Assembly (NCBI GenBank): GCA_030278955.1
Contig: JAOANR010000012.1
Span: forward strand, 26,095,977 to 26,159,976
Direction: 5' to 3'
Length of the DNA: 64,000 bases
From: Hygrophila difformis
Lineage: Eukaryota > Streptophyta > Magnoliopsida > Lamiales > Acanthaceae
This document shows positions 1 through 11,634 of this stretch, one piece after another. The notes under the pieces are model-generated. The model worked only from the letters and a program-made list of their open reading frames with translations. It did no database searches and was not told the origin of the DNA. The stretch's first letter is position 1. Each line of letters starts with the position of its first letter. Position numbers and translations under genes: made by a program.

Positions 1-30
1 GAAATTTTATATCACCAGTTCACCACCACA

Positions 31-102
31 ATGCTTGAAGTCGAAGGGCACTCTCCTCAGTCCTCCCCAGCTTATACTGCGAAAACTCCCACCATAGATT
101 GA
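31..102 (+). promoter_or_regulatory. possible upstream ORF before RAD17
   Basis: An ATG at 31 opens a 23-codon frame that ends with TGA at 100-102, 32 bases before the RAD17 start. A TATA-like stretch (tttatat) lies at about 6-12, so the transcription start could fall near or after this ATG. Whether the uORF is transcribed is therefore unknown. Confidence 0.25.
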
Positions 103-134
103 AATTTCGCAAAACCTCTCGGAGTTGACGTTCG

Positions 135-3100
135 ATGGGGAAGGAAAAAAGGAAGTCAACAATTGTTATTTCATCATCAGATGACGACGAAGATAAGGAG
201 AGTGGCGTTGCAATGGAAACCGGTCGCAGAGTTTCAAATTCAGCTCCCCACAGAAGAAATCCCAAAAGGGCTAAAAGGGTTTCTCTGTCGCGTTCCCGCT
301 CACGGCCTTTGGAACCCTCATGTTTCAGCGATTTTGATGTGGTACATTTCGTTAATTTGCTAAAGTTTGCTCGTGTTGTAATTTTATTGTGCTTCTTTGT
401 CTTTTGTGCGTAAATTGTTGTTTTTTATGTTCGGGATTAGAACGTGGGGTTGTGTTTTGATTTGAAAGTAACCCGGAGCTATATAAGGGGAGCATTCTTC
501 AACCCGGATTGGGCTTCATTTAAGTTTATGCGCGAACACAATGTATTCCGTAGCAATCATTTGTTTAGAAACAAAAAAGGAATTTCCGTAGGAAGCCATA
601 ACTAGATGAAAGCAAGTGGATATATGTTGTATGACCAGTGAAGTCCTTTATCATATTTATTAGTATTTTATTTTATTTTTGAATGAAGTCCTCCCATGCC
701 TTCTTATAAACTGTAGCCCTGGATAGATGCTTCAAGATTAGATCAACCATTTATCATCCAGTGAACTTTCTTCTCTTTCCGCATTAAGAGGTTGTTCGGC
801 TTTTCAACACTAAAAATGTTGTTTGGTGTAAAATAATTTTTTGATACGGATAGGATAGAGTCATCCAACCTAAAACCAATAAGTGATAGGTGAAGAGGCC
901 TCTATCCCATATAAACAATGTGTGATCTCTATACACTCCTTCGAGATGATATTCACCTCGATACATGTCCATCCAAGAAGGCAAGAACTACTCAATACGG
1001 GCAACATGCCCTGATACCATGATACAGATAGGAGAGAGGCCTCTATCCATATATATACAAGGGGGGAGGTCCACATTTTTTGCCATTTGGAATCTCTACA
1101 TTTTTAATTAGCTTTTTGAGCTATTTTGAAACTGGGTAATGCAACTAGTTGAATAAGCTGCCTGCTATTCTATTGCCTAATTAATTATCAAACACACCCT
1201 ATGTTATGTCATGTTTCAATTCCAACTACCTGGTAAGTAGTTGGGTAACTTTTGGACCCTCACATCAGGAAATATCTGCAACTTCATTGCATAAACGAGA
1301 ACATGCCATCCTGGAAACTAAACATTTCCTTTATTTGACTCCTTGCATATAGGCGAATAGGTGATGGGACAAATTGAGTATTTGAAACTTAACGCTTAGA
1401 AGTAGGGTATCTTTCCATGAGGCAATATGGCCTTCTGTCTTGTAAAATTCCTTTAAGAGAGTGAGGATATGAATTTTGGTTGTGGATATAAATGACTTCA
1501 CATGGCCAATGGCCTAATGGTGCACAAGTTTTTCATCCCAATTAATGATATTATTTTAGTTAATTGGTTTGAACTATTAATTAATACATGGACAGATGGA
1601 CTGCTCATGCCCTAAATCTCTTGTCAAATCATGGACATGCAGAAGAAGATTAAATTTTTCATTTTTCCAAATGTTTCACAATGAGACCTACATCATTTTC
1701 CAATGGCAATGCTGATTGCAGGTCAAACAGTTTTCTGAGGAATTTGATCAAGGTCTCGCTCAGTTCAAGGTAACATCTGGTAGGCTACTATTAAAAGTTT
1801 TTTTCATGTAATTGCATTGTTACTCTTCAACAATTTGAATGAGATTTAGGATAGATATCCCAGTTTTATGACGTGTCTGGATAATGAGCATTCACAAGGT
1901 TGTGTTTCTCATTATATTATCTGTGTCTGCAATTTTTGCTCATTCTTCCTCCTTCTGTTTGGAGTTGGGCTTCATATAATTGATTCATTTCAGGTCTGTT
2001 AATTATGGACCTGTGCTTGTGTTAAGGAATTGGCATGCAATCAAGATTCCTTTTTTTATATGAAAATTAAATGTTGAAAATGCCCACGTTAGACTTGCAG
2101 GTCATCTTATTTCCACTCATTTCTGCAGTCCTTAACCCAAATAGGCTGCACAATGACACAGTGTACATGCATTTGGTAAATGGTTGTGTTGTTTGTAATT
2201 GACGTAATGCAATGGATACTGTACAGGTTCAAAAGGTAGTAAGGATCAGTGGGTTGATAAGTATAAACCTAGTTGCTTGGAGGACCTATCTGTTCACAAG
2301 AAGAAGGTATATGCAAATGGTTATTTTTTTTATCATTTTATTTGATATTCAACCTTCTTAATGCCTATGCTTGCATTGTGGTTTGCAGGTTGAAGAAGTT
2401 AAACTGTGGTTTGAGGAGAGACTCAAAAACTCTGTGGTATTTAATTTCATTCTCTCATATCTCTGTTAAAGTTTCCTTTTTCGGAGCTTATTACTTCGAG
2501 TTCGAATCCCTTATGGATTCTTTCATATTGTTAAATTATCAAGCTACTTTTATCAACTTTTGGTCATGTTTTTTTTTATTTTGTTTGCTTGGTTTGACAA
2601 AGGACCCTATTCTTTTGTATGGTTTATGTTGGCTTACCCTTACAAAGATATATGCATTTACAAGTGGAAATTGAAATGTAATGATCATTGTTAGAGAATA
2701 AAAACTGAGTTCCCCATAAACTGTAAAAGAAACACTTGTTTAATCGAGTGGGAAACAATGATAAATAAGAGAAAAATAAATATCAAACAGTACTAACGGG
2801 GGTTCCTAGGTTGCAGCTCTGTCTAATCCCCCTGATTGTCATCTTTTTTATAGACCAAAAGATATCTTACGTTGTTCAAGATGAGATGACTAGAGGAAAG
2901 CAATGGTGTTTAACAGGATTCTAGAATCCACAATGCTGTGGTACCAGATAATTGCATGATTGTGAGGAATATACCGTACGGAGTATAACATGAGCACGCT
3001 GGAAAACTCAGCGAAAAACTGATACAGCATTAGTTTTATTCAGATTGGAAATTAGATTTGTTTTTTTCCTTTAGGCTGTACAACACATCAAAACCCTACC

Positions 3101-3507
3101 ATAATGCATTAGTTAATTATACTCACAATGGACTGATAAAGTGTTACTAAAACTAGGAAATAAGTTATGATTCAACAGAAATTGATCTTATTTTCTCTCA
3201 CACATTGTAATCTTTTGAATCACAACAGTTTCCATCATGTGGTTCATGGCCATATTAAATCAAGGTATGCATGGCCATTCACTTAAGTGATGTTATAGGA
3301 TGGGCATTAGCCAAGGGGTAAGAAAGTATGAGTACAGAGAAAAGAGGAACATGAAATAGATGAGTGAGGTTTTGGTGGCAGCGGCAACTTCACTATGCCA
3401 GATTGCCAATGATGAGGGAGATACCCATTTCTATTGAGGAAATGAAGAATGGGAACAGAAAACGAAAGAAAGAGAGGAGAGAACACAACAGTTGTGTGTG
3501 TGTGTGC

Positions 3508-3563
<56 letters not shown>

Positions 3564-6500
3564 CCAAAAGTTGATTATATGTACAATCTAATTGATCAAT
3601 TACTGTTCACAAAACATTGTGTGTCTGCATCCGTTAATACAACTCAACCATTGCTCTGGATTGTGACAGGGCCATTCACGCAATAATGTAATCATAATCT
3701 CTGGGCAAGCTGGAGTTGGAAAATCTGTATGAGCTATACCCTCTGGATTTAAACTACACTTCAATTATATGGAATAATACTCTTTATTTGTTCATGGTTC
3801 CCAGGCAACAGTTTATGCATAATTTATCTACGAATGGAATATATTTTGCAGGCAACAGTTTATGCAGTTGCAGACCATTTTGGAGTGGAGGTGCTTGAGT
3901 GGAATGCACCTACGCCAACGGTATGGCAAGAACACATGCATAATTCTAATTCAGGTACTTGTGAATACTAGAGTGAACAATGACGTGTTTATCTCAAGAT
4001 GTCTCTATTCTTTACAAGCATTAATCATACCTAACGTTGAATTAAATCTTGGTCGGCGGTGAACTAGATTAATGACTAGCTAAGTGTTCAAATTTATGGT
4101 GGAAAGGGAATAATACAAACGTTGAGCTTGGAATACTTTATTTGGATAGAACACATGTTGATACATGAAGAAGATATTACCTGCATCTTCGAACTACATA
4201 AATTTCTAATTGACTCTTTTTTAAGGACCAGATGGGATTTTACTCATGCAAATACCTTATGACAGAAATATGTCAAATCTTTAAATAATCTCACCCATTT
4301 TTTCTCCTCTTTCATTCTCTTATCTACTTCTTCTTTCTCACACAAAATGGTTTTCGAGAGGAAAGTTTGCATGTTGGTCGTTGGAGATGTTTATTAGATT
4401 TCAACATGTAATGGTACTATGGTAGTAACTGAACATGATTATCTGGCAACACATTGGATTTGATTTTGATGTCAAGTATGTTCACATGAAGTAATTCCTG
4501 AGTCAGCTGCAACTTTGTTTTGTTTTGTCAGACTCTCGGGACACTTCATATTTTTTATCGTCAGAGTTACCGATCAATGCTAGTTTAATATGCTATATAT
4601 ATATTAATATGCTATAACTCTGGCATCAAGCAACTTGAGGTTGAATAAAATTTACTTTCCAGTATTTTAATTTCGACCTCTTTTCCCAACTTAAACGCTT
4701 CTACGTTGTCTCTTTCCTTATTCCATTTTCATGATTGTCAACCAGGAATGCGGTATATCTCAAAGTTGGATGAGTTTGAAAGTTTTGTTGAAAGGACTAG
4801 AAAATATGGATTAGTTTTCTCATCTTTGACGCAAGCATATCCAATACTCTTGATTGATGATCTTCCGGTGGTGAATGGGAAGATTGGGTGTGAAAGACTC
4901 AAAAAATGCTTGCATCAGCTTTTGCAATCTGTTCAAATTCCCACAGCCATATTAATCAACGACTATGTTAGATCTGAGTATGTAGAACACCATGGTCGGT
5001 ATTGGGAAGAACTTCAGCTGTCTCTACAAAATGCAGGGGCTTTTAAGGTTTTATTTCTTGTCTTCTTCTAGTTTAAACTTAGAAGTTAATACTTTTATAG
5101 TCTGATGCGTTGCTGAAAACTATGTTGATCTTTCAGGTGACATTTAATCCAATTACTGTCAATTCCATAAAAAAGGTACTTTCAAAAATATGCAAAGCAG
5201 AAAAGTTCGAACCAAGTGGTGATCAGATTGATGATATAGCAAAAGCCAGTGGAGGTGATATCAGACATGCAATTACATCATTGCAATACTTTTCTTTGAA
5301 ACCACCTTTGATGCATTCTACATCTCTTTCAAAGACTCTTCCAGCGTGTACAAAAGAGAAGATAAATGAGAGTGGTGATTTGGATGACGGGTTTTCTATG
5401 CCATTCCCATTTGGAAAAGATGTAACTCTATCCCTATTTCATGCATTGGGAAAATTTTTGCACAACAAAAGAGAGAATGGAAGTTTTACACCAGGCATGC
5501 TATTACAATTGCAATTTTCTTGTGGATTTCTTTATTTATTTTTGTTATGCAAAAATGATAAGAACTTTGTGGAAAAATATGATTTGGTGCCTGCCTATGT
5601 TACCTTACCTTGGAATCCAGAATTTCTTGAATGAAATTTTAATTTCAGAATGATCCTAAAATGTGAGTAACCCTGCTGCATCTGGCACAGATGTTATGTT
5701 AGCTCGGTGAGTCGGTGTTCTTGGTCACATGTCTTGTTGTTCCCTGTTTGTTTCTGGGCTTCTTGGGTTAAGATTATGGTGGACAAGTGGGATGTGTGTG
5801 GTTGCAGCTTGGAATTGTGCAGCTCTGATGAACATAAGTTTTACTTTACTTTTTAATGAAAATATGTCAGCCATAAATTCTGTGACCTACGAATAGGATG
5901 AACTCTTTTTGGTTTTGATAACCGGTTTCAATTTTGAAAATGATAGTGCTCAGGCTTGTCTAGGCAGGACTGAAATTGAGGTGTGAAAGATGATAGTTTC
6001 CATTTTAAAAATGATAGCTTCCAACATTCCATTCCATGCCTGATGGCATTGAAGTGTGAAAGATGTCTTTAACATGTTCTTGTGTAACTGATGCCATTGT
6101 CTTGAAAATGAAATTTTCAAGGAATCGTTTCAAATATTTCATAGGCAAGATGAAAAAAATTCTTATTTTAGTATCGGTTATTTAAATGGGATGTAACAAA
6201 CGTGAATTTGAGCTAATAGTTTCCATCTTGTTGTAGATGGACACGCATTTCTTCTGAAGGAAAAATTCATCAGGTGTCCGCTTAAAATGGATGATCCAGA
6301 GTTGGTGCTTTCTCAGGCACATGGTCAGGCAAGGCTGGTTGCTGATTTTCTTCATGAAAATGGTAAAATAAGCTATACAGATTATTGATCTTTGAAGTTA
6401 TTGCTAAGTTTCTTCTGTGACTTAGCATCATTTAAGGATAACTCTTACTTGCATATTGAGTTTGGCCCAACTTTACCTGCTATCTTTTTTTTAATTCAAA

Positions 6501-7639
6501 CAGTTAGCTAGAGTAGAGTATCAACAATTTTTTTTGGTTGTATGTGCTTTTCAGTAATTGAATTTGTGAGTGAGGAGGCAATCAGCGATGCATGGGTTGT
6601 CGGTACCTATTTTAGTGATACTGACTTGCTTCTTAGCTCTCCAAGGGGATCTTCAATTCGCAACTTTGAATCTGAAAACATTGTACAATCAATTGCCGCA
6701 TCAGTTGCTGTGCGTGGAGTTTTATTCGGGAATGCTAATCCAGTGTCTAGGTAAATATATAAATGCAAGAATTCTGTTTCATTTTGGTGAATAGTATACT
6801 TAGGGAAACTCAATTGTTCTGGCAATGTAGGTGGCATGCTATACGTCGTCCAAAGCTTTGGCAAGTTGAGCAATCAGCACGACTTAATAAGGTCATTTTT
6901 TTTCCAAGAGCCTCATCTGTGTGGCAGTTTTCCTTTTTTTTTTTTTTTTTTTCACCAATTTGTCAAAAGAAGTGCTACTGTTACTCTTAGGCCTTCAATG
7001 ATGTAATTTGGTTTCCAGCACCCAAATAAAAGAACTACATTCAAAGAATTTATGCACTTCGATTACATTATTAAGTATTACACTTATCACTCCAAGGTTT
7101 AAAAAAAACAAACAGAAAAAACAAAATGATATGATTTTAGTATTTCTTTTTAGGATAATTACCAAACATCCATTGGTGGTGGTGCTGGTGGTGTTTAATG
7201 CATTTTTACATGTGTTCTTGTTTCGAATCTTATGCCATACCACATGCTTTTGCCTCATTGAGTTTGACTTCAGCCAAAGGCTTAATTTTGCACACATTTA
7301 TCTTGTGGTCATTAGCTTTGTATTATGCTGATATTCTTAATTTACTTTATAGCATTCGGGTTTCATATGTGGAGTCTTATCTTTTGTTCCCCACGACTCT
7401 TCTCTTTATTTCTGCAGTTTCAAATGCTGAGTCGTAGGACAGATGCAGAAGCAGGGTCCAGTACAGTCTTCAATACTCTTTCTGACACAGCCTGTGAGTT
7501 TAGACCTGCTCTTAATTGGCTTGGACACAGGACATCTGATGGTACCGAAGTGTACTCCACTGAAGACGAGCATCATGATTCCAGTTTGGACAACAATGAC
7601 AACAATAACGAGACTGATGATGAGATAGAGGACTGGTAA
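135..7639 (+). CDS. RAD17: RAD17 checkpoint clamp-loader protein
   Basis: Complete 12-exon gene coding for 601 residues. Exons: 135-341, 1722-1779, 2227-2306, 2389-2436, 3670-3726, 3852-3954, 4746-5047, 5137-5482, 6237-6362, 6555-6750, 6831-6891, 7418-7639. All junctions are GT-AG and phases close. RAD17 replaces RFC1 in the alternative clamp loader that places the 9-1-1 clamp on damaged DNA in the nucleus. Visible features: a basic, serine-rich N-terminus with an [10 protein letters not shown] stretch; the RFC-type motif DQWVDKYKP; Walker A GQAGVGKS at residues 143-150; Walker B ILLIDDLP at 218-225; the sensor region GGDIRHAI; the family motif [22 protein letters not shown]; and the conserved [16 protein letters not shown]. 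The C-terminus is strongly acidic and ends in EIEDW. The length is close to plant RAD17. The start is the first in-frame ATG of the conserved N-terminus. The end of exon 1 could be 338 instead of 341; both keep the frame. Confidence 0.93.
842..1062. repeat. possible TRIM/LTR remnant in RAD17 intron 1
   Basis: Two similar stretches, around 885-917 and 1027-1060, each contain 'aggcctctatcc' followed by 'catata'. Between them, at about 1008-1018, is ccctgatacca, close to the reverse complement of the tRNA-iMet primer-binding site (TGGTATCAGAGC). This would fit a minus-strand mini LTR element, but no target duplication was found. Confidence 0.25.
3493..3560. repeat. compound (TG)n(GA)n microsatellite
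   Basis: A run of TG with one CG interruption passes directly into a run of GA, 68 bp in all, inside RAD17 intron 4. The open frames across it are low-complexity artefacts. Confidence 0.95.
3802..3866 (+). repeat. 18-bp direct repeat duplicating a RAD17 splice acceptor
   Basis: The 18 bases caggcaacagtttatgca occur at 3802-3819 and again at 3849-3866. The second copy is the real acceptor and first codons of exon 6 (ATVYA...). The first is a decoy: splicing there would read A-T-V-Y-A and then stop at TAA. Confidence 0.9.
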
Positions 7640-8087
7640 TTAGAGTTGGATGGCATGGTTAAGTTTTCACCTATTGTGAATCTGTAAATAGCTGTATCTA
7701 TCTTATTGCTCCAATTTAATTGTTATTGTGTGGGCGACGTTCTGGAAAATTTTGAAACGGGTGGGCGACATTTCGTTCTGAGACGACGGTATGGCTGCCC
7801 TGAAATCTGAATCCCAGCCTGCCCTTGATGGTTATTGAAATTTGAATACTATTTTTTGTATTCCGTCCATCATCCATGTAGCTGATTTGCTATATAAACA
7901 TGGTGATTTGGAAAGCCTTATGGTTTGTATTTGATGCGTGAATAGGCTTGTGACCTGTGATACTCAGTTCAGCTGGAGGGTATTATCCAATTCCAATGGG
8001 GGTTTGGCAAATAGAGTAATTCACATTTTAATCATTTGCATGTTTCTTACCTTTTTTCTTTTCCTTTTAACACATATAACACATGGT
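7640..8087. other. RAD17 3' flank
   Basis: AT-rich sequence holding the probable 3' UTR and polyadenylation region of RAD17, up to the truncated LTR. I see no gene in it. Confidence 0.6.
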
Positions 8088-8924
8088 CGGATTCCCTCGA
8101 TATTCTTTAGACACCCGAGGTTAAGCCTTTCTCTATTTTGATGCTTCACTGGTTTCGCCATCACGTGGGCTCATCAGGGGAACGAGATCAGCTCCCAATC
8201 AGTGTGAACCCGACGGTGCACATATCCTCTTGATAGACTACCGCCGTGGTCCAAACACACATTCTTAATGCTGACTCGTCCCAACAATATACGCAACCAG
8301 AAAGCATCTCGTTCGATCCGGACCGGCGCTGGCTCACATTTTCCTCCAGATAACTTGATGCACGTCCTCGTGCATGCTGGGGAGGCCCGCTTCTTCATCC
8401 CTTTCTCTAAAGGGGGTGTGTGTGCAATTCCCGTAGCCTACTCACACAACGTAGTATGCCTCTGACTTGGCCGCAGTCCTGGTGTCTCTGGCCTCCTGCC
8501 TAGCCACCTGCCTGACTATCGAACTTCTTCCGATATTCCACCCACTTGTGTCAAGTGCATGGCGAACTTTTATTGTTTCCTGCTTTTTTTCCCTTATATG
8601 AGCGCTTGGAAAGCTTCCCGCTTAACCCATTGCTTACTCCGACCACCCCATAATGATAGAAGCTTTACAATAGGCTTTTACGTAAGCTTCCTGCCCACTC
8701 ATCTTATCTCACGAGCGCTTGGCCACCCGTTTCGGTCTTGTTGGGTGCCTGCCTACTCTTTCTCATTGTACAAGCGCTTGCCCCTCGTTTGATATGGCTT
8801 CCTGCCTATTCTATTTACCTCTGTGATGCAAGCTCTCGGGAAGTCTTTTGCCCTTCAGCACACAAACGCTTGGCCTCTTTCAAATCTCTGCGTGGCAAGA
8901 GCAAGCCCACAGCTAGCACACATC

Positions 8925-8938
8925 TGGCTCTGATACCA
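8925..8938 (-). promoter_or_regulatory. primer-binding site of the LTR element
   Basis: The minus strand reads TGGTATCAGAGCCA, complementary to the 3' end of plant initiator methionine tRNA. Two bases separate it from the LTR that starts at 8941. Confidence 0.8.
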
Positions 8939-8993
8939 TTTGTCACGAGGTGACTGCTTTGTCTCGAACATCACCTGTGTGGCACCTCAGATT

Positions 8994-9508
8994 TAGAGCT
9001 GTAAACGAGCAGAACTGAACCAAGCTTCAAGTGTTTGAGCTCTGTTCGTTAAGCTTAACGAACGAACACGAACCGAGCCAAAAATCTTAACGAGCCAATG
9101 TTTATGTTTGAGCTCTGTTCGTTTAACTTTACGAACGAGCTAATAACGAACGAACACGAGTCTAATCAAGCCCAGTTAACGAACCATTTATTTTATTAAT
9201 AAATTTATTTGTTTTAAAATTAAATTAGGTATGAAAATGTAATGTATATTGTAATATAATTTATGAGAGAAATATGAAATTAATAAAAATGGAAAATGGA
9301 AAGAACAACTAGATAAAATTTTTATTTTTTATAATATATATTCTATTAAAAAAGAATTCCGAACTGTTCGCGAACTTAACGAACGAACACACAAATCAAA
9401 TTATGTGTTTGAGCTCGGTTCGTTTAACTTACCGAACGAGCCGTTAACAAACGAACGCGAATCGAAACGAGCTCAGCTCACGAACTGTTTGTTCTATTTA
9501 CAGCTCTA
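8994..9508. mobile_element. hAT-type MITE nested in the LTR
   Basis: 515 bp with terminal inverted repeats TAGAGCTGTAAA / TTTACAGCTCTA. It is flanked by a perfect 8-bp target duplication CTCAGATT at 8986-8993 and 9509-9516, diagnostic of the hAT superfamily. There is no coding sequence. The ends carry many copies of a GAACGAAC/GTTCGTTA-type motif. Removing it and one duplication restores similarity with the left LTR. Confidence 0.92.
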
Positions 9509-9772
9509 CTCAGATTCCCTCGATATACTTTGAACACCTGAGGTTCAGCCTTTCTTGAACCTTTCTCTATTTGATGCTTCACTGGTTTCGCCCTCCCTTG
9601 GGCTCATCAGGGGAATGGAATCAGCTCTCAACCAATATAAAACCCGACGGTGCGTCTATCTTCTCGATAGACTACCGTCGTGGTCCAAATACACGTCCTT
9701 AATGCTGACCCATCCCAACAATATACGCAACCAGTAAGCATCTCGCTCGATCTGGACCGGCCCCGGCTCACA

Positions 9773-10666
9773 CTATGTATGGTTGGGCTGATATTGCTTG
9801 GAATAGACTGGGAGAGCTTCAAACTGGTGGACATAACCTTCTGGATGATATTGGTAAAGTATTGCGATTCCTTTCTCGTGAGGGGAGTGACAAACATTGG
9901 GCTTTGCTTTGGAATATTTGGTGTGCGCGTAATGCTGCTTGTTTACGAGGGGAGGTCCCTTGCCCGATTACAGTTGCACGTTGTGCTTAGCATGAAGGTG
10001 AAGGAATTGAGAATTTTTCTTCATCCTCCTAAGAGGGTGGTGAACCGATTGGTTCATTGGCATTCTCGATGCTTTTCTGGTACCAGTTTGTCTGTCGATG
10101 GTAGTTCATTAGGTAATCTTGGTTCTGCAGGATTTGGAGACATTACTCGTTATAGTGATGGTCGTTGGCATGAGGGATTTTTCTGGATCAGTGGGGATCG
10201 CTTCCATCCTGGTTATGGAATTACATGGCATTTGGAGAGGTCTGCAAAGTCTTCAAAAGAGGGGGATAAAGTTAGCATGTTGTTACTCTGACTCCCTTGA
10301 AGCCTTGCGAATGATCGATGAACATATTGAAGATGACCGTGGTTTATTTCCTTTAGTCCGCAACATTACAGACTTATTGGCCCAGAATCCGGGCTTTTAA
10401 TAGTTTCACATATTTAGAGAGGGCAACTTGCGGATGCTTTGGCCAAACGGGGAGTAAATTCTGATGATTTCTTTACAATGTGGGCAATTTTGTCGGACGA
10501 TGCCATTGTTAACCAGAGACATGACGGGATCTATTTTCCTAGTTACTAGTGTGCTTTCTATTTTTATTATTGCGTTCCTCTCTTCCCCTTATTTTGATGT
10601 AGTTTTTTTTAGTTTTTGCCTCCTCCTAACCGACGCATGAGGGTCTCTGATATTAAAAAAAAAAAA
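9773..10666 (+). mobile_element. 5'-truncated L1-type LINE, RNase H end (copy A)
   Basis: Three reading frames in turn show the 3' end of a plant L1-type ORF2. They are a zf-RVT/linker part (WALLWNIWCARNAACLRGEVP), an RNase H start (LSVDGSSLGNLGSAGFGDITR) and the RNase H end (CYSDSLEALRMI, HIFREGNLADALAKRG). Frame changes make it a pseudogene. It ends in 12 A at 10655-10666. It abuts the right LTR end, so its 5' limit or any target duplication is obscured. Confidence 0.85.
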
Positions 10667-10671
10667 CTTTT

Positions 10672-10967
10672 CGGTATGTTTGGAAAATAATTAGAGTTTA
10701 GCATTTGGAGTTTAGAGTCTGGAGTTTGAAATTAATGGTGAAAAATAGTTTTAATTTTGAATAATGGTGTTTGGTAATGTAATTTTAAATTAATTTAGAA
10801 TTTGGAGTTTGAAAAACTAAAAGTTGGGGGAGAGGAGAGTTTAGAGATTAGAGATTAAAATTTGACGGTTACTTTAAGTAGTGTAAACTATATAGGATTT
10901 TAGACTATTTTAGTATGTATTTTAAAAGCTAAACACTAATAGTTAGCATTTGTTCCCAACCGCAGCC
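10672..10967. repeat. dispersed MITE-like repeat, copy 1
   Basis: This ~295 bp stretch closely resembles 28239-28515. Both begin (C/G)GGTATGTTTGG, contain gaaattaa(t/c)ggtgaaaaatag and ttgaataatggtgtt, and end in a CGCA(A/G)CC-type sequence whose complement resembles the start. The imperfect inverted ends suggest a MITE, but the target duplication is unclear. Confidence 0.7.
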
Positions 10968-11634
10968 TTTATAAAGATAAACCCTTTAAAAGAATTTGAT
11001 TGAAATTTGAAATTCCGTACACAATTACCCATTTATAAATTTGTAATTAAGTAGAGTTTAATTTTGATAAAACAGCATTTATGGTGTGGTTCTCTTTTAA
11101 ATTATTAAAGGAATATATAGTATGGTGATAGTATGAGTAAAAAGCAATAACGGCACTCTGCCCAACACACATCATTTCCTCTGTACCATCAAAATACTCC
11201 AAACTCACTCGCTCCTGAGACTGTGCTTGAGACACCCTTGTCTTCTTCTTACCCTTCCCCCCTTGTCTCTTCCTCCTCTTCTCCACTCTCACATTCTTCC
11301 CCATTTCCAATTTCCTTAAATCCATCTCAAGATTCCTCCTTCGCCCTCCTTCTTCTTCCTTTGCCAATTCCATGTTCTGAGTTTTTCTTTTTTGGTTTAA
11401 AAATGGCAAAATAAAATAGTAATACACCTTAGCTTTACACCGCCTTTTTGACCCAAAACGTCCCCCTCTCTCTCATTTGCCCCCTTTCCCTTTTTCAACT
11501 TATTGCACTGTAAAAATAAGCACTTGTTTGTGTGTATTCTTGGCCGTGGCAGCAGCGGCAGAACATGGATACGGGAATCTCGCCAGATTGATTGTCAGCT
11601 TTGTGTAATTTGAATTGGAAACCAGAAGGGAAAA
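10968..11634. other. promoter and 5' UTR region of the DUF630/632 gene
   Basis: AT-rich to about 11150, then pyrimidine-rich (CTTCTTCTT... and CTCTCTC up to about 11500), as is common in plant core promoters and 5' UTRs. Open frames on both strands here are low-complexity. Confidence 0.5.

Larger units (their letters stand above)
8088..9772 (-). mobile_element. non-coding LTR retroelement (TRIM/LARD-like), minus orientation
   Basis: Two direct repeats of about 250-310 bp, at 8088-8338 and 8941-9772 (the latter interrupted by a MITE), share a long stretch from 'gattccctcgata' to 'ggctcaca'. The right copy starts TGTCACGAGG and ends GGCTCACA, so it has TG...CA ends. Immediately left of it, 8925-8938 is the exact reverse complement of TGGTATCAGAGCCA, the tRNA-iMet primer-binding site of many plant LTR elements. 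Right of the left copy, 8339-8348 is pyrimidine-rich, giving a minus-strand polypurine tract next to the LTR. The element therefore reads right to left. Its ~600 bp interior has no coding capacity. The outer ~50 bp of the left LTR do not match, and no 5-bp target duplication was found, so the left end looks truncated. Confidence 0.8.

Noticed and set aside
3307..3591. Frames rich in [12 protein letters not shown] or VCVCV/ERER
   Set aside because: Translations of the TG/GA microsatellite in a RAD17 intron.
9680..10291. 203-codon open frame as a host RNase H gene
   Set aside because: It starts in an LTR in the wrong frame and only partly follows the RNase H frame of a dead LINE.
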